DNA of 64,000 bases from Oncomelania hupensis (GCA_036898135.1 CM072527.1:30815555-30879554); one strand, 5' to 3'. Counted from the stretch's first letter, positions 54,056 to 64,000 are shown. A program made the numbers and translations. The notes: generated by a model not told the origin, from the letters alone.

Positions 54056-54928
54056 TTAATTGAAAAACAATGCAAAAGTGTTAGGCCACCACATCAGCAT
54101 AATATGTGATAATGATAATATCATTATATTATACTTGTATTTTTTCAAATCATGCATGTATGCACTTTTGAGCTGCTGCAGTTCTTCATTTGTGAAACAG
54201 CTTTCAGGTCTGAACTTAACCACCACCAGTGCTTCAACAGCGTCTTTGCCCATACTGGACCTACTTTAAGTGCACGTTTTATGTACGCAACTAAACACCC
54301 TCTCACAAGCAGCACTGCTGTGTGGGATGGTGCAGATTCCCAGCATGAACTGGCACAGCTGCAAAAGCTGAGGGTGTTTTTTGCTGACCTGCACCCAAAA
54401 TTCGTCCACCTGCATAGCTGGGTCCACCAATCCCTTGACATCAGTTGACTGATACTCAGAGAATTGCTCCTCGATTTGTTCAGATGTTGTGTTTGGTGGA
54501 AAGAGTGCCTGGAATCGCTTCATAAAAAAGCGTAGATCTTGGGAAGATGCAGTCAACTGAGCTGAAGGACCGATAATTCTGCAGTGCTGTAGCAAAGGGT
54601 CAGTGAGGGGCAGTTTCAGTAGAAGATAGCTGCAAGTTTCCTCAAAGTATGCACGCGCTGAAGCATAGAACTCTGCAATACGTTTAGATTTTAGGTTGTA
54701 GTCTTTGGGACTGTCAAGCATTTTCATTGCCTGATCACCCACCAGCAGTTCATCAGCTTTCTGGTTTTCTTTTTTGCGGAACTGGAAATCATTCAGCTGC
54801 AGGTCTTTTAAGGCAGATGGTTTCAAAAACCTGCTGAACAGTCGTCTGATCTTACCTTGAGCAATCTTTGAGTCTGGAAACATCAACTTAAAATCTTTTG
54901 ACAGACGATCGGCAGTGCTGAGTGACAA
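54056..54928 (-). pseudogene. hAT transposase C-terminal half, core deleted and frameshifted
   Basis: The frame 54266-54928 reads SLSTADRLSKDFKLMFPDSK, IAQGKIRRLFSRFLKPSALK and later IPHSSAACERVFSCVHK, the conserved hAT dimerisation block. A frame change near 54260 leads into MGKDAVEALVVVKFRPESCF, TNEELQQLKSAYMHDLKKYK. Before it, 54930-54996 in another frame reads EQQIFEITQAEAMMCQLICD, SNLIVTQHC, continuing the N-terminal exon. The segment that should hold the catalytic aspartates is missing between GKI and the C-terminal block. The element at 21137 has a close relative of the terminal part. Confidence 0.85.
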
Positions 54929-54999
54929 TTAAATTTGAGTCACAGATTAGCTGGCACATCATGGCTTCTGCTTGTGTAATTTCAAAAATTTGTTGTTCA

Positions 55000-57900
55000 G
55001 ATTCAGATTCAGATTCAGATTCAGATTCAGATTCAGAAAACTTTATTATCTCCAAGGAGAAATTCTAACATGGATTTGCTGTCAGCAAAAGGTAATAAAA
55101 TGTAACAATACTATAAACATGTAAACATGTACGTGTAATCACGCTTATGTACATATTAACAAGAACATTTCCGACACATTGTAAAACTTAAAATACATAT
55201 CACACTACATGTCCTTATTGCACTTCAACATAAATAAATAAAACACCTACCCACAAACACACACACCCACACACACACATCCATACACACATGGGTTAGA
55301 CATGAGATTATAAAATTATAAACGTTATAATACAATCATCAAACTTTGCGTATCATTCTATAATACAATCACAGATTTTAAAACGTATGCATTAGTTAAC
55401 TAGATACATACTGAATAGTTGAAAAATTGCTGCAAATATTATAGAATTCATCTCTAGTACTCCCATAAACCACTCGCACCCAACTCATTCAGTCAACACT
55501 TATTAAGAATTTGTACTGATTTGGGTACAAAACTGTTCCTAGCTCTAACCGTAGAAACATTTGGCACTCTGAAACGGCGACCAGAAGGAAGGAGCTGGTA
55601 GTGCTTGGCTAGGATGTGAGTGGAGTCTCTTACAATCATGCTCGCTTTCTTTCTTACTTGCCTTTCGTACAACACACACAAACTCTCCTGCTTTTCACCC
55701 ACCACTTTCCCACACACCTTCACAATTCTATCCAACACATTCTTACTCCTCACACTGAGACCTCCAAACCAGCAAAGAAAACCAAAGGTCAGCACCGATT
55801 GAATAAAACATCTGTAAAAGTTACATAAAACAGACTTGTTGACTTGCAGAGAGCGCAATTTCTGGAGGCAATATATTCTTGACTGACATTTCTTATGGAT
55901 GGAAGTAGTGTTGGAATCAAAGGTAAGCTTATTGTCAAGTATTGTTCCCAGATATTTGTATTCCAAGACTCTCTCCACCTTTTCTCCATCAATCACTAAG
56001 TCAGGCACAGCAGATGGGTTTTTTCTAAAATCAATAATCAGTTCTTTAGTTTTCTTCACATTTATATTTAAGAAATTCTCTTTGCACCATGCAATAAACC
56101 TTTGCACTTCCTTTAGATAAACAGTTGCAGAGTTGGAGAGGTCTTGAAGGGCAGAGTCATCTGAGTACTTAATGAGAGGTGTATTTTCAGAGCCTGTGCA
56201 ATCGTTGGTGTACAGAGTAAACAGAACAGGAGATAGTACAGTGCCCTGAGGGGAGCCAGTTGATGTAGTTCGAGTAGAGGAGAGAGCTCGCTGGAAGCAG
56301 ACTGACTGAGATCTGTGAACTAGAAAGCTGACTATCCACAGGATAAGCCTGGGATTGACGTCAAGGGCCAGAAGTTTGAGCGCCATGAGATGAGGTTGTA
56401 TCGTATTAAAAGCAGAAGAAAAATCGATAAAGAGAATCCTAACGAAAGAACTAGGTTTATCCAGCTGTGTATAAGCGTTGTTGAGTAGAGTGAGTGTTGC
56501 GTCGTCAGTGGATCTGTCTTGCTTGTATGCGAACTGAAAAGGATCAAGAAACTGTTGTGTTTGAGAGAGAAGTTTTTTCAAGACGATACGCTCAAAGCAT
56601 TTCATGGCGATGCTGGTGAGTGCAACGGGCCTATAGTCATTCAACTCAGATGGGCTTCTAGACTTAGGAACAGGACAGATAGTGGAATTTTTCCAGACTG
56701 AGGGGACAGCACATTGTTTCAATGATAAAGAAAACAAATGACTGAAAACAACACATAACTGAGCAGAACATACTTTCAACAGTTTTCCACACAAGCCATC
56801 TGGACCCATTGCCTTACGGGGGTTTATTCTCTTGAAGTGGGACTCAACAACACAATCCCGGATCTCAAAGTCACCAGAAGCATCTCCCTCCCCATTTCTC
56901 ACCCTTTCCTGAAGATCAACCAAAACTTCAGACAAACTGTCACTCAAATCATTGCGTTCAAAACGACAATAAAAATCATTCAGCTCGTTAGAGAAAGCTA
57001 ACTTTTCATCTTCACTTCGCAGGCAACCACTGCTCTGAGGTTTATTCTGGCCTGATAAGGTTTTCAACCCCTTCCAAGCATCCCTTATGTTGCCTGACTG
57101 GAACTGACGTTCAACTTTCTCTTTATATTCTAACTTAGCTGCACGTATTTCCTCCCTTAATTTCCTCTGAACCCTCTTTCTTTCTTCCCTATCCCCAGTT
57201 TGAAATGCAATTTTCTTTTCATTAATAGTATTTTTCAGTGATCTCGAGACCCAGGGCTTGTTGTTTGGATAGATTTTGACTTGTTTGGTTGGAATAATCA
57301 TGTCTTCACAGAATTTGACATAGTCAGTGACCACATCAGCAGCCTGATTAACATCATCAGAGGAATCAAGAAAAACATTCCAGTCTGTGCAATCGAAACA
57401 ACCCTGCAATTGCTCAACACAATCATCCGACCATACTTTTACAGTTTTGGCAACGACAGACTCAGTTAGTATTTTAGGTTTATATGAAGGGATCAAATGT
57501 ACAGAGTCGTGATCGGATAGTCCGATTTTAGGGAGCTGAAAAGATTTATATGCATGGGGAATGTTGCCATAGCAACAGTCAAGTATAGCATCTTCCCGTG
57601 TGTTGACAGTGACAAACTGTTTGAATGAAGGGAGACACCTGCGCAAGTCACAATGATTAAAATCGCCAAGAACAAAATTAGGGGCATCAGGCGAAATCAA
57701 CTGCAGTGCACGAACGACATCTGCAATTTCTGTGCACGCACGTGAGCGTGAAGCCTGGGTAGTAGGGTGTGTGTATATCACAGTTATAAATATCTGTCCA
57801 AATTCGCGTGGTAAGTATTTGGGTCGCAGTGACACAGCGAGCAAATCAACATCAGGTGTACACAGTTGCTTTCTTACTGTCACATTGGCTCGACTACAAT

Positions 57901-58316
57901 ACTTCTCGTTGACATACAAACACACACCTCCACCGTGATGTTTACCGCTGACAGTAAATTCAGATCGGTCACTGCGGAATGGCGTGCCAAAACCGTCAAT
58001 ATAAACACTGTCATCGGTGATACAATTGTCAAACCATGTCTCTGAGAAACATAATAAACATGCGTATTTAAATTCGTTCATATATTGTACGTAGGCACAT
58101 AGTTCATCGAAGTTGCAGTTTGGTGGCTTGGGTCGAAGGGAACGAGTGTTCGAAAGAATGATGGAAGGAAGGGGTAGTAGGGTCCTGTAGCGTCTCAACC
58201 TCCGTCGTATCCCCCCTCGGTGACCACGTCTACGCCTTCGGACAATCACATCAGTATTGGAACCATCAGCGTTACAATCAGGAATGATTTCTGCTTCTAG
58301 CTTGTGTTTGCAGAAG
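55000..58316 (-). mobile_element. L2/CR1-like LINE, 3.3 kb, with TGAATC tandem tail
   Basis: The 3' end (left) carries AATAAAGTTTTC followed by about seven TGAATC units on the minus strand (54998-55041). The body contains one uninterrupted endonuclease-RT frame. The right border is at about 58316, where the frame passes into the hAT zinc-finger exon. If the LINE is removed, the hAT frame reads FKTSL-EQQIFEITQAEAM. No long target duplication is evident (at most GA). No LINE start codon lies before the endonuclease, so the copy is probably 5'-truncated. Confidence 0.88.
55041..55492 (-). other. 3' untranslated region of the LINE
   Basis: Noncoding, with AC-rich patches near 55255-55290 and an AATAAAG signal just before the tandem tail. 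Confidence 0.7.
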
Positions 58317-58510
58317 TCCAGGCTGGTCTTGAACATAGTTGCAATGTTCTGTGTGTTGCCATCGACAGCAGCAGCTAAACTTTTGTGAGACTTGCTCTGC
58401 ACATGTCGCTCACAGTCATTTCGGCCACCATGCGCACAAGAAAAGTCCATTTTGCATATCGAGCAGTGCACTGCATGTAGGCTTGCCATGCTGCTACCAA
58501 ACAAGGCCAT
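55493..58510 (-). CDS. Chimeric 1005-aa ORF: hAT zinc finger fused to LINE endonuclease-reverse transcriptase
   Basis: Intact from ATG at 58510. Residues 1-65 derive from the hAT transposase: VHCSICKMDFSCAHGG and DCERHVQSKSHKS form a CxxC...H...H finger. From about residue 66 the LINE begins, with an arginine-rich patch (VIVRRRRRGHRGGIRRRLRR). The APE-type endonuclease follows: NTRSLRP (about 120), SETWF (157), GDFNH (282), LSDHDSVHL (331). Reverse transcriptase: NDYRPVALTS (about 625), FIDFSSAFNTIQ (motif A, 693), GSPQGTVLSP (motif B, 752), KYSDDSALQDL (motif C, 781). It ends with the conserved RLQKLRSL-type thumb and a C-terminal RRFRVPN segment. No stop or frame change is seen, so the LINE is the youngest layer here. 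All catalytic motifs appear present; whether the fused protein is made is unknown. Confidence 0.92.
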   Translation of the reverse strand: MALFGSSMASLHAVHCSICKMDFSCAHGGRNDCERHVQSKSHKSLAAAVDGNTQNIATMFKTSLDFCKHKLEAEIIPDCNADGSNTDVIVRRRRRGHRGGIRRRLRRYRTLLPLPSIILSNTRSLRPKPPNCNFDELCAYVQYMNEFKYACLLCFSETWFDNCITDDSVYIDGFGTPFRSDRSEFTVSGKHHGGGVCLYVNEKYCSRANVTVRKQLCTPDVDLLAVSLRPKYLPREFGQIFITVIYTHPTTQASRSRACTEIADVVRALQLISPDAPNFVLGDFNHCDLRRCLPSFKQFVTVNTREDAILDCCYGNIPHAYKSFQLPKIGLSDHDSVHLIPSYKPKILTESVVAKTVKVWSDDCVEQLQGCFDCTDWNVFLDSSDDVNQAADVVTDYVKFCEDMIIPTKQVKIYPNNKPWVSRSLKNTINEKKIAFQTGDREERKRVQRKLREEIRAAKLEYKEKVERQFQSGNIRDAWKGLKTLSGQNKPQSSGCLRSEDEKLAFSNELNDFYCRFERNDLSDSLSEVLVDLQERVRNGEGDASGDFEIRDCVVESHFKRINPRKAMGPDGLCGKLLKVCSAQLCVVFSHLFSLSLKQCAVPSVWKNSTICPVPKSRSPSELNDYRPVALTSIAMKCFERIVLKKLLSQTQQFLDPFQFAYKQDRSTDDATLTLLNNAYTQLDKPSSFVRILFIDFSSAFNTIQPHLMALKLLALDVNPRLILWIVSFLVHRSQSVCFQRALSSTRTTSTGSPQGTVLSPVLFTLYTNDCTGSENTPLIKYSDDSALQDLSNSATVYLKEVQRFIAWCKENFLNINVKKTKELIIDFRKNPSAVPDLVIDGEKVERVLEYKYLGTILDNKLTFDSNTTSIHKKCQSRIYCLQKLRSLQVNKSVLCNFYRCFIQSVLTFGFLCWFGGLSVRSKNVLDRIVKVCGKVVGEKQESLCVLYERQVRKKASMIVRDSTHILAKHYQLLPSGRRFRVPNVSTVRARNSFVPKSVQILNKC

Positions 58511-58872
58511 TTTTAAAATAAGAAACCAGAAATGTCTGCTTTCGTTTCACACATACACGCTTGGATGAACTCGCCACCTCAACATCTGAATCATCATCTG
58601 TTGTTTCATGAATTCTTTTTATTATGACAATTAAATATTAGCAGAGTATACACTTGAAAAACACAAGGCTATTCAATGAGTTATAGTTTTCTGGTGCAAT
58701 TTGTTTAGCTTCCGCGTCCGGTTAAGTGTACTTTTTACCGAAATTTGTTAAAAAAAAAAAAAAAAAAATTTACAGGCCGATTTCAGTATTTTTTACAAAG
58801 AGATCGTAACAGCGTACTCGAGGTCAAAATATCAGGAAAATATGGCGAAATATGGACAGGTAGGCAGGTCTG

Positions 58873-59915
58873 TAGAATGTCCAGAGAACAGAAGAAGAAG
58901 AAATCCTCCCAATTCTCCGAGAAGTTGAGGCAGCAGTGCAATTGCTGAAGAAAGGGAAGTCAGCAGGAGTGGACAACATATCTGCGGAACTGCTTCAAGC
59001 AGGAGAATCGATGATTGATGCACTCACCATTATCTGTAACAAGATCTGGCAGAGTGGGGAGTGGCCTACACCATGGAACCAGTCGCTTGTCATCTCTCTT
59101 CCAAAAAAAAAATAACCTTCAGGAGGGTGAAAACTACTGCACCGTCAGCCTCATCACCCATCCCAGCAAGGTCCTTCTGAAAATAATACTCAACAGGTTG
59201 AAACCTTAAGCTGAACAAATCATAGCGAAAGAACAAGCAGGATTAATGGCAGGGTGAAATACCACTGAACAGATTTTCAACCTCAGAATAATCTGCATGA
59301 AATACCTACAGCACCAACAACATCCATATCATATGTTTGTAGACTTCAAAAAGGCGTTTGATCGAGTCTGGCATGCAGCTCTGTGGGCAACCATGAGTGT
59401 GTGTACAACATCAGCCCTAAAATTACAGTCAGCATAGGGGATAGAGCAATCTCTAACCTTCGTTTTGCGGATGACACTGATGGATTGGCTGGAGAGGAAC
59501 AAGAACTTATTAACTGAGCAGCTGGTACAGAGGCTTGACACCACCTCTAGAGCCTATAGAATGGAATGCCGAGAAGACCAAAATGATGACCAACAACACC
59601 AATGGCAACACGGACATCAAAGTCCAAGGCCAATCCCTCAACAAAGTGCATAGCTTCAAACATTTAGGAGCATTGTATCAGAAAATGGGTCCCGACAGGA
59701 AGTCCTCTCCAGGATCGCACAAAAACTGCTGCCCTGACAAGGTTGAAGCCCATTTGAAAAGACAAGACCATCAGTCTACAGTCCAAGGTAAGGTTGCTGA
59801 GCTCCCTTGTCATCTCCATCTTCCTATACGCTTGCGAAACATGGACCCTCACAGCAGATCTACAATGAAGAATACAAAGCATGGAGATGAAGTGCTACAG
59901 AAGACTTCTGGGTAT
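58873..59915 (+). pseudogene. RTE reverse transcriptase part, continuing after the hAT insertion
   Basis: Degraded plus-strand RT: KKGKSAGVDNISAELLQAGE-like, CNKIWQSGEWPTPWNQSLVI-like, a QDRAGFR-equivalent, FRFADDTDGLAGEEQE (motif C) and AEKTKMMTNNTNGNTDIKVQ, VHSFKHLGAL. Stops and frame changes at many points. It ends at CTGGGTATTTTTTTTTATTT (about 59915), where other sequence begins. Confidence 0.8.
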
Positions 59916-60228
59916 TTTTTTTTATTTTTAATTTTTTTTGCCAGGGCATCAAAGGATTTTTTTTCTTCTAATGGAATCAACCAATACAAGTGTTTATCAT
60001 AATCATCATCATCACCCTCTGATCAGTGAGAGAAGTTCGTCCCTTTGTCATCATTTCCTGTCTACGCGTCATAATTGTTAGCCTTAGCGTAGATCAAAGT
60101 GACCGACAGTTTTCGACATCGTGCACGTCACAGTCGCGTTTTGAAAACTTTTATTTGCTGTCAGTTTTTACAGGCTACCGTTTTCAATATCAGCAATTTT
60201 CTCGACTACAAGTGAAGAAGTCAGCAAA
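59916..60228. other. T-rich unannotated segment before a hAT fragment
   Basis: Poly-T-rich start, then ordinary intronic sequence. It probably belongs to the insertion that separates the RTE 3' end from its body. Confidence 0.4.
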
Positions 60229-60892
60229 ATGGCAAATGCTTTGACAACTGGTGTTATTGTTCCTCGTCAAGCAACCCGACAGACTCTCCGTGACAACCAA
60301 CCTGCGGCCACTCCAGAAGAATATTTCAAGATTAGCATTGCCATTCCTTTCTTGGAACACCTGTCAACCGAATTGGACTCGAGGTTCAAAAATGCTGGTC
60401 TAGCAGTTGATGGTCTCTGTCTGGTGCCAAGCACTTTAATAGACAACTAGGATGGTTTCATGCAGGTTCCAGAAGGGGTGATGCTGGCAATGTTGTGGGA
60501 GTCTGACCAACGCTACCCTTGATGCAGAATACCAACGGTGGGTTTGCAAATGGTGAAGTGCTGCTGAGAATGCGACAGCTATCATCCCATCCACAGCATC
60601 AGAAGCACTGAAACATTGTGACAGGGATTTTTATCCCAACCTGTTCATCATGCTAAAGAACCTTTGCACCCTACCTGTCACTATTGCTGAGTGTGAGCGT
60701 TCAAACAGTCAGTTGCGCAACCTGAAAAACTACCTGCGCTCTACAATGGGGCAACAGAGACTCAATGGACTTGTTTTACTGAAAGTGCACAGGGATGTTG
60801 ATATTGACTTCAAAGAGGCAGTGAACTGTTTTGTCAGAAGATACAATTCACAAATGGTACTAATTCCGAAGAAACTAGTGCAGCAAGACTGA
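60229..60892 (+). pseudogene. hAT-family transposase remnant (52-kDa-repressor-like type)
   Basis: Two open pieces separated by a decayed stretch. The first reads MANALTTGVIVPRQATRQTL, PEEYFKISIAIPFLEHLSTE, LDSRF, and the second FIMLKNLCTLPVTIAECERS, NSQLRNLKNYLRSTMGQQRL, NGLVLLKVHR. This matches the C-terminal region of hAT-like proteins of the P58IPK-repressor/THAP12 type (TLPVT..ECERSFS.LR..K..LRS.M...RL). It is a different hAT lineage from the CAGACCTGCC family. The N-terminus and catalytic residues are absent. Confidence 0.8.
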
Positions 60893-61524
60893 ATTAAGTG
60901 AAAGCAGGGCGGTGATGTTCATAAACTACAAGGTAAAGCTTTATACCGTTAACGATCAACAAGATATCAATTACTGGTTAAAAGATTCTATTACCTTAAT
61001 TATTAGCTGACCATACCTCTTCAATCATCGTTATTATCTTTCTATATTCAAGTTTATGCAACGAATACACAAAATAAAGTCTAAATTCAAACATAGAAAC
61101 AACATTGTTTGTATGGACTATCTGTCTGTCAAATTACATTTGCAATAACATTTGCAGAAATAGCAGATATGCTGTAAATTGCCAGGTGCTTGTTATCATC
61201 CGTTGTAGCTGTTAATTTTCTAACTGGCCTAATCTTTTAAAGCTGACAGGCAAAAGATAGGGCCGGACATCTACCCTCAATGTCCACTCTGCCTGCTAGC
61301 ACACAATATCATTAGTCAGTTATCACCTATCAACAAGATCCGGGAAACTCTGGATGCTCTGATCCTCGCACCCTGTACATCTTTCCCATCCCTGCTAAAC
61401 TAAGCATCGCAAATATTGTCTATCCTAATATCTAACACTTTAGCGTTTAGATGTAGAGTGTCTCAGGGAATAGCCTGTGAAAGATAAAACATTCTGAACT
61501 CTTAACCAAGGCTATGCCACTTGG
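60893..61524. other. Unannotated segment
   Basis: AT-rich, no recognised coding content. The left part of the insertion boundary within the RTE is unclear. Confidence 0.35.
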
Positions 61525-61619
61525 TTACACTGAGGACAGAGAAAGATGGAGTATGCTGGTTAAACGATCATCTGTGGTGCCCCAACGACCTCAGAGTTAC
61601 GGGATAGGATAGGATAGAA

Positions 61620-62035
61620 TGTGTACAGAGAACTTGCAAAATATTTGCAGATGACACAAAAATATATGATGTTACAAGCAATGGTGTTAAATTACAGCAG
61701 GATCTTAACAGATTATAAGATTGGTCAAAATTGTGGAATTTATATAATGTTCAAAAGAGTAAGTGTTGCATGTTGGTAAGTATAATCCTCAGAATAAATG
61801 TACAATGAAAAAGTTCACATTGATAATTATAGACCACTTATGACATGTGATGAAGAGAAAGATTTGGGTGTGACATTTGACAAAACCCTCTAATTTCATC
61901 CACATAATAAATTTTATACAGAATTGTGTCAATAAAGCCAACAAAATGATAGGAGTTATTAAAAGGACTTTCAGTTTCGCAGATGAAGAAATTTTCACTT
62001 GCCTAAGATATGTTATTAAATGTTGCATATCTCTT
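61620..62035 (+). pseudogene. CR1-like LINE RT fragment, right half of a split copy
   Basis: Plus-strand frames AKIFADDTKIYDVTSNGVKL, DWSKLWNLYNVQKSKCCMLV, then DEEKDLGVTFDKTL and a region reading INKANKMIGVIKRTFSFADEE. These are RT motif C (FADD) and the following thumb blocks of CR1/jockey-type LINEs. It begins directly after the GGATA tail of the RTE copy and is cut at the right by a CT repeat. It is probably the continuation of the fragment at 52200-52349. Confidence 0.75.
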
Positions 62036-62039
62036 CCCT

Positions 62040-62141
<102 letters not shown>

Positions 62142-62149
62142 ACAAGTGA

Positions 62150-62390
62150 ATGCATGTCTCCATAGAAAAAAACACACGAATACATAACATTTCATTACGT
62201 GTTATTTTCCCATAGTCTTGTAAATTGTTGTACTTTGAAATTTGCTTAAATAAATGTCTCAATTGTTTGTTGCTTTGTTTTGTGAAGTCCTTTTAAACTT
62301 GACTGTATTTACTCTTTGTTTGATTGTGTGTTTACATTCAGATTGTGTTTGTGTCTACTGTGTGTATCATATCGATTGTGTGTCCATGTA

Positions 62391-62474
<84 letters not shown>

Positions 62475-62960
62475 TGTGTGTTATAGGTCTAGCATGTCTT
62501 GTAAATTGTGCTGTTTTGGATGAGGTTTTAAATGTAAATGTATTTTAAATGTTTGTTTGGGCTCTCTCGTGTATAGTAAATAGTGGATGAGTTTTTAAAA
62601 TACATTCAGTTTCAGCAGGAATTTTTGTTAGGCATAAAATACTTAAGCACAGCGAACAAAAGTAGTTTCTAATAGCGTGAGGGACAATTGTCACGTATTT
62701 CTAAAATGTATAACAAAATCATAAGAGAGGGCGCCGGCGGTTCGTTAAGGTCTGGCTACAGCAATGCAGTGGGCTTGGTTAAAATAATTATAAGCTGCTC
62801 AAAGTACTCGAGGCAAGTGCCACTGTACTAGACTATAGGCTACAGCAAGTCCGGCCAGCCAGCGTCTCTGACCTGGTTACAGGCGGTTCAGCCAGCGTGA
62901 AGGGAACATCAGAGGCAAAAGAAGGGTTGAATTTAGCAACCGTCTCAGAGTACCACTTAT
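62150..62960 (+). repeat. Dispersed repeat, sister copy of 41400-42085
   Basis: Same ordered blocks as the sister copy, including GTCTTGTAAATTGTGCTGTT, GGGCTCTCTCGTGTATAGTA and AAGAGAGGGCG...GGTTCGTTAAGGT. It contains a second CT microsatellite at 62393-62471. Confidence 0.85.
62393..62471 (+). repeat. CT microsatellite within the dispersed repeat
   Basis: Pure CT run. The sister copy near 41528 has only a short CTCTCTCTCTTTCT, so this has expanded. Confidence 0.97.
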
Positions 62961-63640
62961 AAACAGGCGTGACAATACATGCATTCATCCATCCAGAAGA
63001 ATGAAAAAGACATTTATTTAAATGAGTACTATATAAAATAAAATAAAAAGATCAATTTTTATTTGAGAGGAAAATAGAAGGTTTCTTTGGATAAATTCCA
63101 TACAGAAGTTTAGCATCAATTTGAATATTGTTTGAAGGACTTCTTGCAAAGGTGTGTTTTGAGGCTGTGCAAAACGTGTCTCACGTGAGAGAGAGAGTTC
63201 TAGGCCTTGGTTGCCTGAAATCTGAAAGAATGTTGTCCTGCTGTTTTGAGGTTGACCTTTGGTATTGAAAATAAGTTGTCTGAGCTAGATTGCCGCGACC
63301 TGGTTGGCGCATAGGTTAACAGTTGTGACGACAAGTGAGGATGGAGAGTAGAGTCAAAATAATGATAGGCCAAGGTGGCCAATAAATATATTTATATTCT
63401 TTCTCTAAACGTTTTTTTAATGGCAAACAAGCTTTGCTGCTTCGTTCTTCACACTCTGAATGGAAGAAATCTGATCGCAGGTGATATCTGCCAGCATAAT
63501 AATGGGCATATAACAATTGTACATTATATGGTCAGAAATTGAACTAGTCTTCTATTTTTCTAGTGCAGTCATCATCAGACTGAAATACCCCCAAAAAAAT
63601 GAGCGCCAAGAAAAACTGAAACAAAATGGTGGCATTAATA
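62961..63640. other. Intronic sequence without recognised genes
   Basis: No supported coding frame or known repeat. Confidence 0.4.
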
Positions 63641-63945
63641 TGCAAATACTGAATTTGATCTTGTGGTGGTCTTGACCACAAGACAACCTTGACATCTGAT
63701 TTCAAATGGGCACACATGTATGATCAAGTAAACTACAGCAAGATGTATTATGCCAAAACCCTGTTACCTTGGCATGACCTTGACCTTCAATTACCTTGAC
63801 CTTGGCATGACCTCTGATGCTCATGAATAATCAAATAACCCAAAGTTGATGCATAATGTACAGCCATTGTGCTGTACGATGACACAATTATTACGTTTTT
63901 ATAAGGCCAAACATGACATTGATCTTCATATATGAGAGGTCAATC
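63641..63945 (+). repeat. Dispersed repeat rich in TGACCTTGA-type words
   Basis: Contains TGACCTTGA at 63775, TTGACCTTGG shortly after, and GAATAATCAAATAACCCAA shared with the copy near 8650. Noncoding. Confidence 0.6.
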
Positions 63946-63950
63946 TATTG

Positions 63951-64000
63951 AAAAAGAGGTGGAAGGACAACATTCGAGAATGGACTGGCTTGACACCGAG
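63951..64000 (+). pseudogene. RTE LINE 3' part, cut by window edge
   Basis: The frame reads KKRWKDNIREWTGLTP, the conserved C-terminal block of the RTE family as at 7978. It continues past the window edge. Confidence 0.85.

Larger units (their letters stand above)
53769..58872 (-). mobile_element. hAT-like DNA transposon with TAGAAT target duplication, carrying a LINE
   Basis: Ends CAGACCTGCCTACC and GGTAGGCAGGTCTG, flanked by TAGAAT (53763-53768 and 58873-58878). The RTE sequence joins perfectly across the excised insert (TTCTAGAATGTCCAGAG). It has a transposase N-terminal zinc finger at the right, C-terminal segments at the left (54056-54928), and an L2/CR1-like LINE (55000-58316) in between. 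Without the LINE the element is about 1.8 kb, too short for a complete core, so it is non-autonomous. Confidence 0.93.
52350..61618 (+). pseudogene. RTE-type LINE, split by nested insertions
   Basis: The endonuclease begins at IVIGTWNVKTLTVDGKLELA (about 52420) with HELDHYRWNILGISELYWKG, IIVQGDWNESWPR and KTLGLH-type blocks. It continues to TTTFNSAVTDAATEIHSKHR, WITPEFLDLCDKPREMKKKK and TAKENWTEDQCQEIENSLNK at 53700. The hAT-like element (53769-58872) interrupts it. RT resumes with EEVEAAIAKLKKGKSAGVDN-like sequence, FRFADDTDGLAGEEQEL (about 59460) and ends near 59915. The last 90 bases, with GGATA tail, lie at 61525-61618. A 28-base G run sits at 53007-53034. Frameshifts throughout; a dead copy. 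Confidence 0.88.

Overview
The window looks like intronic DNA of a lophotrochozoan animal, most likely a mollusc. It is AT-rich, has short exons with GT/AG splice sites on the minus strand, and is packed with decayed retrotransposons and DNA transposons. The mollusc assignment is an inference from the mix of repeats (RTE-type LINEs with GGATA tails, dispersed repeats rich in TGACCTTGA, Ty3/gypsy, hAT, piggyBac and Tc1 elements). The species cannot be read from the sequence.

Host gene. Seven consecutive coding exons of one gene run right to left on the minus strand: 51778-51873, 51207-51381, 43371-43490, 29011-29252, 18632-18762, 7491-7728 and 7145-7305. Their phases join without a break. Together they encode a FYVE zinc finger (WVPD, RRHHCR, RIC and four CxxC pairs) followed by a segment containing EFYYEQAPSVSLC, which identifies the orthologue of ZFYVE26 (spastizin, SPG15). 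Both ends of the gene lie outside the window. The four large introns (7.7-14 kb) hold nearly everything else.

Mobile DNA, left to right. 1-1160: the 3' end of a Ty3/gypsy element (RNase H, 627-bp LTR) inserted into a Tc1 transposase gene (1161-2054). 2321-3590: I-group LINE remnant. 6061-8296: RTE fragments. 13880-15818: gypsy RNase H plus integrase. 16054-17706: two intact ORFs of unknown family on the minus strand, the best candidate for something undescribed. 19851-21130: tandem repeats. 21137-22525, 25850-27452 and 53769-58872: three hAT-like elements sharing the terminal repeat CAGACCTGCCTAC, two with clean 6-bp target duplications. 22581-24204: another hAT-like deletion derivative. 30244-32230: L2/CR1-like LINE. 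32911-33699: pogo/Tigger element. 34002-37517: I-group LINE split by an unclassified 1466-bp DNA transposon. 37572-43000: RTE split by a 3.2-kb insertion. 46840-49967: GC-rich minisatellite-like region holding a piggyBac deletion derivative. 52200-62035: a nest (older CR1-like LINE > RTE > hAT > LINE) in which an L2/CR1-like LINE is fused in frame to the hAT zinc finger, leaving a 1005-codon ORF.

No rRNA, tRNA, CRISPR or bacterial-type operon features were recognised. The repeats have no evident functional link to the host gene. They record successive insertions into its introns.
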